From Athripsodes cinereus (Eukaryota; Arthropoda; Insecta; Trichoptera; Leptoceridae): 64,000 nucleotides of DNA. The stretch lies in the NCBI GenBank assembly GCA_947579605.1, contig OX388309.1, forward strand, positions 17,802,713 through 17,866,712, read 5' to 3'. A program made the position numbers and the translations under genes. Shown here piece by piece: positions 58,492-64,000 of this stretch (position 1 is the first letter of the stretch; each line of letters starts with the position of its first letter). Below the pieces are notes generated by a model, which saw nothing but the letters and a program-made list of their open reading frames with translations, was not told where the DNA came from and searched no databases.

Positions 58492-58545
58492 CTTTTGCCT
58501 GACGATGAGAGCGGAAGCTCTTGAAAGCCGGCTCGCAAAAATAAA
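58488..58545 (+). ncRNA. type I hammerhead ribozyme, plus strand
   Basis: The core CTGACGA is at 58499-58505. Stem II is AGAGC-GGAA-GCTCT (58508-58521) with a flanking G-T pair and one unpaired T. GAAA is at 58523-58526. Stem III is a minimal GC/GC pair set around a CG loop (58527-58532). The cleavage triplet is CTC, with the cut after 58534. Stem I joins 'tttacttttgc' (58488-58498) to 'gcaaaaataaa' (58535-58545) with ten pairs and one mismatch. All invariant core bases are present. The very short stem III is the known style of Penelope-associated hammerheads. Confidence 0.88.
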
Positions 58546-58558
58546 TAAAGTCAATAGT

Positions 58559-60589
58559 AAAATTTAAATGTTCGTTGGTCTTATTAATAAAAGGGATGTA
58601 TTCTTAGCCTGAGTATAAATAGTATTTTACATAGATATTTACCTATGTAATAGGTATTTGATATTATATGAATTATTGTTTTATATTGATCGTTATGTTA
58701 ATAATCCCTCGAATAGTTGAGAGTCATAGATAGGTAGAGACATGGCATGGCATGGCACACAGCATACACGAGGTAAGGTGAGGTGAACCCACCTACAAAC
58801 ATATTACATAAATAAGTATCCTCACTTGTTTTAATATGTATTTTAAAAATGGTTTAAAAAGATGTATCCTTTTTGTATAAATATTTACACAAGAGTAGAT
58901 TATTCGTCTTGATTTGTAATAAATAATAATTTATCAAAGTCAAAAGCCATAGGAATATTGAATAAATCTTTTATCAATTACATCGCGTCTAGGGGGACGT
59001 GTATAATAGTCTGAAATTATCATATATCTATTTTAATCTAATAAATCAATCACAATTCTCAACTCGGGGCTATTCATTTTTTTTATATTATTTTATACGT
59101 TGGTGTGGTGTACCGTATGCGTTTATACGTTTTACTCACCAAGACTTACTATAAAATAATAGTCTTCTTTAAACTGCTTCTATAGATAAGATAATATCCA
59201 ATAGAATCTTGGTACATTGTAGTAATATCCAGTGTAATCTTGGTATATTGTAGGCATTTTACATTTAATTGATGCTTAAATAAATTCTTATTAAACGTTT
59301 AAATAAATAAATTGTTGATTAATATATTTTCTAAACGCGCAGCTATCTATCTATTAAATCATATAATGTGAGTTTTACTTTTATCTACTTTGTATTTTGT
59401 TCTCGTTGGAGACAAGATTTTTTTATTGTTTGCATCCTTGTTTTGTTTACGATTCTAATTAAAATATTAATAATTTGTTCCTCTATTTTGTTTATATTTT
59501 AATTCAATAACAATTTGCTGTAGGCGTATGCATATAAATAATTATAATATTTCTCACATTTGATTGTTCATGCTTATTGTCTAGTTTTGAAGCGATTAGT
59601 AAGAGGGGCATCGTTACAATACCAAATAAATAATTAATTGGTGAAAATTAATATTTAAATATCATTATGTTTTCTTGTCGGCCATAAAAAACTGCTTATT
59701 ATTGTTTCACTAATGTGATTGTATTAACAAATCCAGTTGTACACCAACAATGGTGTTATGAACTTGTTAAGAAGTCATGAAAGAAGTATTGGCTAAGCTA
59801 TACCAACTCCACAACCGCAATATCGTTTTAATAAAAGAAATGTACTTATGTTAGTAACCAATTTTACCATTTGTAATAAAACTACCTTACCTACAATAAA
59901 AATACCTGCATTAGCTTATACCTACGGTCAGTTAGTTCAAATGCAAAAAATAATACAATAATGTCATACAACTCGTTATTATTGACAACCTGTTGGCAGA
60001 AATAAAAAATGTTTAGAAATTATTATTGAATGTAATTCTCATTATCACATTTTGCATTTTATTTCAAAACATTTCATTTTAGGACATTTTAAAGCATGTT
60101 ATGGAACTCATGGATGTAAGTGGCTTACGACCGGAAAGGTAGAAGCATGTACAAGTATATCACCTCCTTAGTGACAAAAGTTCTTACAAGTTTATTTGTT
60201 GCAAACATGCATTTTGCCGTATAAAAGCATTTCAAGACTAAAGCAATGCTTATTACTGTATTGTAATTATTAATAGTTGACTACTCATGACAGTGCATTA
60301 TCGTCCATCCCACTAATAATGTACGGATTATTGACATAGATGCCATACAAAAGATCCTGTTGACTTCTTGCGACATGTTGAAAGGTTTTAAATAATTGAT
60401 AGCGAGACATTATAAATTAACATTTATCACAGCGGGTTGTCTTAGTTTCAACATAAAATCATGAGTATTTTAGAAACTTTGTAATTATTCATTACCATAT
60501 TATCAAATTTGCTATCTTGTCTCAACTCTTTATGTAGATCCGACGAATTCTTTAGAAAAAGATTGAGCATTGAGATTACCATGTTTATG
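58559..60589. other. long intron, no clear feature
   Basis: AT-rich. A short (atggc)n run sits near 58742. I see no retroelement coding sequence next to the ribozyme palindrome. Confidence 0.55.
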
Positions 60590-60708
60590 GATGTAGATAA
60601 AGATGAAGAAGACATGCGAATATAGGTACGACCTCGGGACGAGAAGAGCCGACCCCAGCAATCTTCAGAGGCAATAAATTGGGATATGGCCAGGAAGAAG
60701 AAGAAAAT
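60590..60708 (+). repeat. possible LINE 3' end with (gaa)n tail
   Basis: 'gagaagagccgaccccagca' then 'gatatggccaggaagaagaa' resembles the 3' end of RTE/BovB-like LINEs in insects ('gacccca...aatgggat..ggccaggaagaagaa'). Single copy, no coding support. Confidence 0.4.
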
Positions 60709-63433
60709 GGATATAGATTTTTTCTCTAATGTCAAACATAGCTCATGTTGCCTTTTTTCAATAATTGAATGAAATTTTTCAAACTCAATTTTGATGCTGA
60801 GGGTAACATAATTATAACCTTTACAGAAGATGTGATGGAGAATGCTCAGTGGATAACTTGTAATTAGCCAGGATAAATCGAAACAGCGTCGAGTTTTTGA
60901 CATTAATTAAATTTTATATCAACTTACTATTTTCTTCAAAAAAATATGGGTAATACACCGACAGTCTGTAAAATCTGTTTTACTTATTGAAGAAATCAAT
61001 CCAGTTAAGTACCAACTGATATATACCTTGTAGTAGGTATACTTGGAATCAACGTTGGTATCCATATAAGTTTATATTTGTATGATATGAAGTGTTGACT
61101 GTGTTGGCTGGCTGCACTGTATAATAATATGATGTACCCAATGTGATTATAATATTGCTTATAGTGTAGTGACACACCATGGATTTCGTATTGATCAAAT
61201 AGGTATGTATAGCGTAGATACCCGCGATTATCTCGATAGTATATATAATTAACATGAACTATGTAGAACACTAATACATAAATGTCAACTGAAATGTTTA
61301 ACTTTATATTTTTATCTTGAATATAAAAAGAGATAATCATCTTGTCATACTTGAGAAAAAGAATAATTTAAATATTTGTTTTTAAATACCTACTTGCAAT
61401 ATAAATTTTATCTTATTGGTGTGGTGGAGAGCAGAACACGAGCGAGAGCGATTATTAATTTCTTAATGTTTTATTTACATATTTTAAACATTCATACATT
61501 TGATTATTATTATTTTTTCGCTGTGTTGTTCAACATCATCCTAATTATATAAAATTTATATATTTATTAATTTTGCCCTATTCGTTTGTTTACTAATAAT
61601 GCGTACTTTTATGCTTCGGCTTACTCTTGTCCATTTTCCGTGTATGCAGAGTGCTTTATTATGTAAAATAACGTATAATTTACAAGCAGTTTTATTCACC
61701 GTAGTGTCGGCGTGTGACATGAACATAAACGTTGCTTGGGGCTACTAATTCTCTCTATTTTTTTGCAAAATTATTTAAGTGTTAGAAAAAACATAGGTTT
61801 ATTAAATATTTATGTATTTTTAAGCAATCCAGTTCATTCATTATTTTTTAAATTATAGTCTTGAATAAAATTTATTGTAAACTAGCCTATAAACCCGGTT
61901 TACTCAGGGGTTCAAATAAACAGAGAAAAGAACAATTCTTCAAATGTTTTTGCTAGTAAGAAAGTTAAATAAGTAAAAACTTTATCTCAATTTATTGTAA
62001 AAACATGAAGCGTAAAACTTGAAGACATTATTTTTCTCATAGGTCGATTTCTTTACTCATGTTATTCATTATCATTTCATGTTATTCGGTATTTCGCTAC
62101 CAATCTTTTTCAGTTTTATTCTTAATTTGATACAATATACCAAGAAAAGTCTTTCCTTTACAAAATATGGCATACAATTACATTATTGTCTATAGGAGTT
62201 TCCCCATTATTATTATAATTGTACGATAATGAGATGATGATTTGTTGCCACGGCCTTGATAAGTGATGCTATTTCAGATGTTCTAGTTTGTCTATCCGCT
62301 ATCGGAATATCTTCCTTACATTCGGGTTATTGGGTATTTTAGTCCAATTTTAAAACCTGAGTAATGGTTGCTTGTGTTAGAGCTGCAAGAGAGGTCGTAG
62401 GTTTTTAGAAGGGAATGAGAATATATTATAGTATTAATATTTTGGTGTTTTTAATCATTTGCTGACCGACACGAAAATAAGAAGATGTTGGTTATATCGT
62501 AATTGAATTTCAGTGTATGTTTTTGTTAAATATCGATATAATTTTCCCTCACTCGCATACCTAGTCGTTAAGGTTCTATTACACTTAATTGATTTTATTA
62601 TCACCTAGGTATGTATATATTTGTGATATTCGAGTATGGTTGGTAATATTCTGAGAACAAAATGTAAAAATTGAACTGGAAAACTATTTGACGTATGTGG
62701 TATTACGTTTTTGTTTCAAGAAACTTTAGAAAGCGTATGTGACGATTTGGTTGAATTATTTACATACTCTGTAATTAATTTATTAATTAAATAATGTAGA
62801 GGCTCGACTATGTATCTAATATGCCATATTAATGTTATACCGGTTTAAGTCACTTACATTTATTGTCCGTCGATTTTAGTAGGTAACTAAAACAAATATT
62901 ACAAGTTGTAATAATCCCCAGTCAACATAAATTTATTCTGTATCCTATCGAAAATTCTGTCAAATTATTATTCGATTATTTTCTAGTTTTTGTTTAAAAT
63001 GTATAAATTTATAACTTACGCTTTTGATATTTTGAAGAGTTTGTTTTCTTCTGCTTTTGGTCTTTATATTCTTTGTTCACTTAAAAATATTTTATTGAAT
63101 ATTGATTAGGAAGTAGGTTATTCGTATTACTAAACAAAATGGAAATAATTCAAAAATATTGTTTCTGTATATCTGATCACTCTTAAAGATGTTTTTTAAA
63201 GATTATAATAGAGTTTAATTGTGAGTGTATTTTTCGTACCTACCTATGGTATTTCACGGACTATAAGACGGTGCAACGCTGCAAATTTAGGTGCGTCTTA
63301 TATTCTAAATTAATATAAAAATGTCTGATGTTTGACAAAAATATTATTAAACTTAAGGTGGGTCTTATGGTCCGTAAAATACGGTGCATCAAAACAGCCG
63401 AAAATAATAATATGTATGATGAACGTACATTAC
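60709..63433. other. long intron, no clear feature
   Basis: AT-rich DNA. Nothing recognised on either strand. Confidence 0.55.
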
Positions 63434-63765
63434 GTGCAGGTTTGTAATTAAGTCGATTAACTAAGTACCTATGGTGGTTTGGACATGTTGAGCGAATGCA
63501 AGATGAAAGAATGACGAAGAGGATGTATTTGTCTGAAAGAGGAGGTGTGAGGAAGCGCGGACGGCCAAGAACCACGTGGCTTGAGCACGTGGATCAAATC
63601 CTTAAGGACGGCCGCGTGTTGAGTAAGAGAAATCGGCGATCATGTATGAGAAACTGGATGAATGTGGAGGAAGCGAAAGAAGTTTGTAAGGATAGATCTA
63701 TATGGCGTTCCATTCTCTCTGCCTACCCCTCCTGGGACACGGCGTGAGGGTATAGATAGATAGGA
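63434..63765 (+). repeat. RTE-type retrotransposon 3' fragment, copy 8
   Basis: Open frame reading 'ERMQDERMTKRMYLSERGGV', '[20 protein letters not shown]' and the end 'SAYPSWDTA' with stop, then a 'ggtatagatagatag' tail. Very similar to copy 5 in opposite orientation, so the two are probably the same young subfamily. Confidence 0.87.
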
Positions 63766-64000
63766 CTTAGTACCTATGGCGTGTTATCGAACTTTTTACG
63801 TTTTTCGAAAGCATAGGTATTCTGTATTCAATCACAGTGTATTTTGTCATTTCACTCACTTCCGCGTAACATCAAAAGTTGTTCTTAACACTTAGTTCTT
63901 TTGACGCAGAAATGTCCAACATAATATTATGTGAAACAGTAAATACCTACCATGAGAGAATCCACTGGCAATTGGAATATTATTATGTGCTCACTATTGT
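63766..64000. other. right end of window, no feature
   Basis: AT-rich DNA. No exon or repeat recognised before the window edge. Confidence 0.6.

Larger units (their letters stand above)
58421..58558. repeat. 138-bp near-perfect palindrome carrying two hammerhead ribozymes
   Basis: Inverted repeat from 'actattgactttatttattt' to its complement ending 'aaataaagtcaatagt', arms about 66 bp, loop a few bases at 58487-58491. Arms differ at only a few positions. Each arm holds one ribozyme, listed separately. Confidence 0.95.

Noticed and set aside
28059..64000. Search for PH remainder, BEACH and WD40 exons of neurobeachin
   Set aside because: I looked for the conserved 'EGLHGKW', 'RRYLLQ' and 'SNFEYLMFLN' type reading on the plus strand and found none. 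A tblastn would be decisive.

Overview
The window is arthropod nuclear DNA, most likely from a moth or butterfly (Lepidoptera). It is AT-rich, with long introns and very dense dispersed repeats. The moth or butterfly call is an inference from repeat style: RTE-type 3' ends with tetranucleotide tails, tRNA-derived SINEs, and abundant 'taggtacctac'-like motifs in the second half. It is not proven by any single sequence.

Region 1-28,058 carries the middle of one large plus-strand gene, the insect neurobeachin homologue (Drosophila rugose/DAKAP550). I could trace 22 consecutive exons with GT/AG borders and matching phases, giving about 1,884 codons. They run from the N-terminal alpha-solenoid (DUF4704-like), through a long acidic disordered exon with two PKA-anchoring-type helices, the conserved central block, histidine/asparagine-rich insect inserts and DUF1088, and stop at the first strand of the PH-BEACH domain. 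The gene's 5' end lies left of the window. The rest of PH, BEACH and the WD40 repeats were not found to the right, so 28,059-64,000 is probably one very long intron.

The introns are packed with mobile DNA. Target-site duplications (TSDs) define several elements exactly: a 227-bp and a 301-bp hAT-type MITE (884-1110, 17910-18210), a 2.7-kb decayed DNA transposon that split a 74-bp tandem array (24652-27364), a mariner-like MITE (29333-29853) and a Harbinger-like element (52280-53132). There is also a non-LTR retrotransposon with a 955-codon open frame (43988-47113), a jockey-like relic, a Penelope GIY-YIG fragment, eight RTE-type 3' fragments, six copies of another dispersed family, and several SINEs. 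A small two-exon antisense gene candidate lies at 15854-16265.

The most striking non-coding signal is a 138-bp palindrome at 58421-58558. Each arm, read on its own strand, folds as a type I hammerhead self-cleaving ribozyme. This architecture is known from Penelope-like elements and the small retrozymes thought to depend on them.
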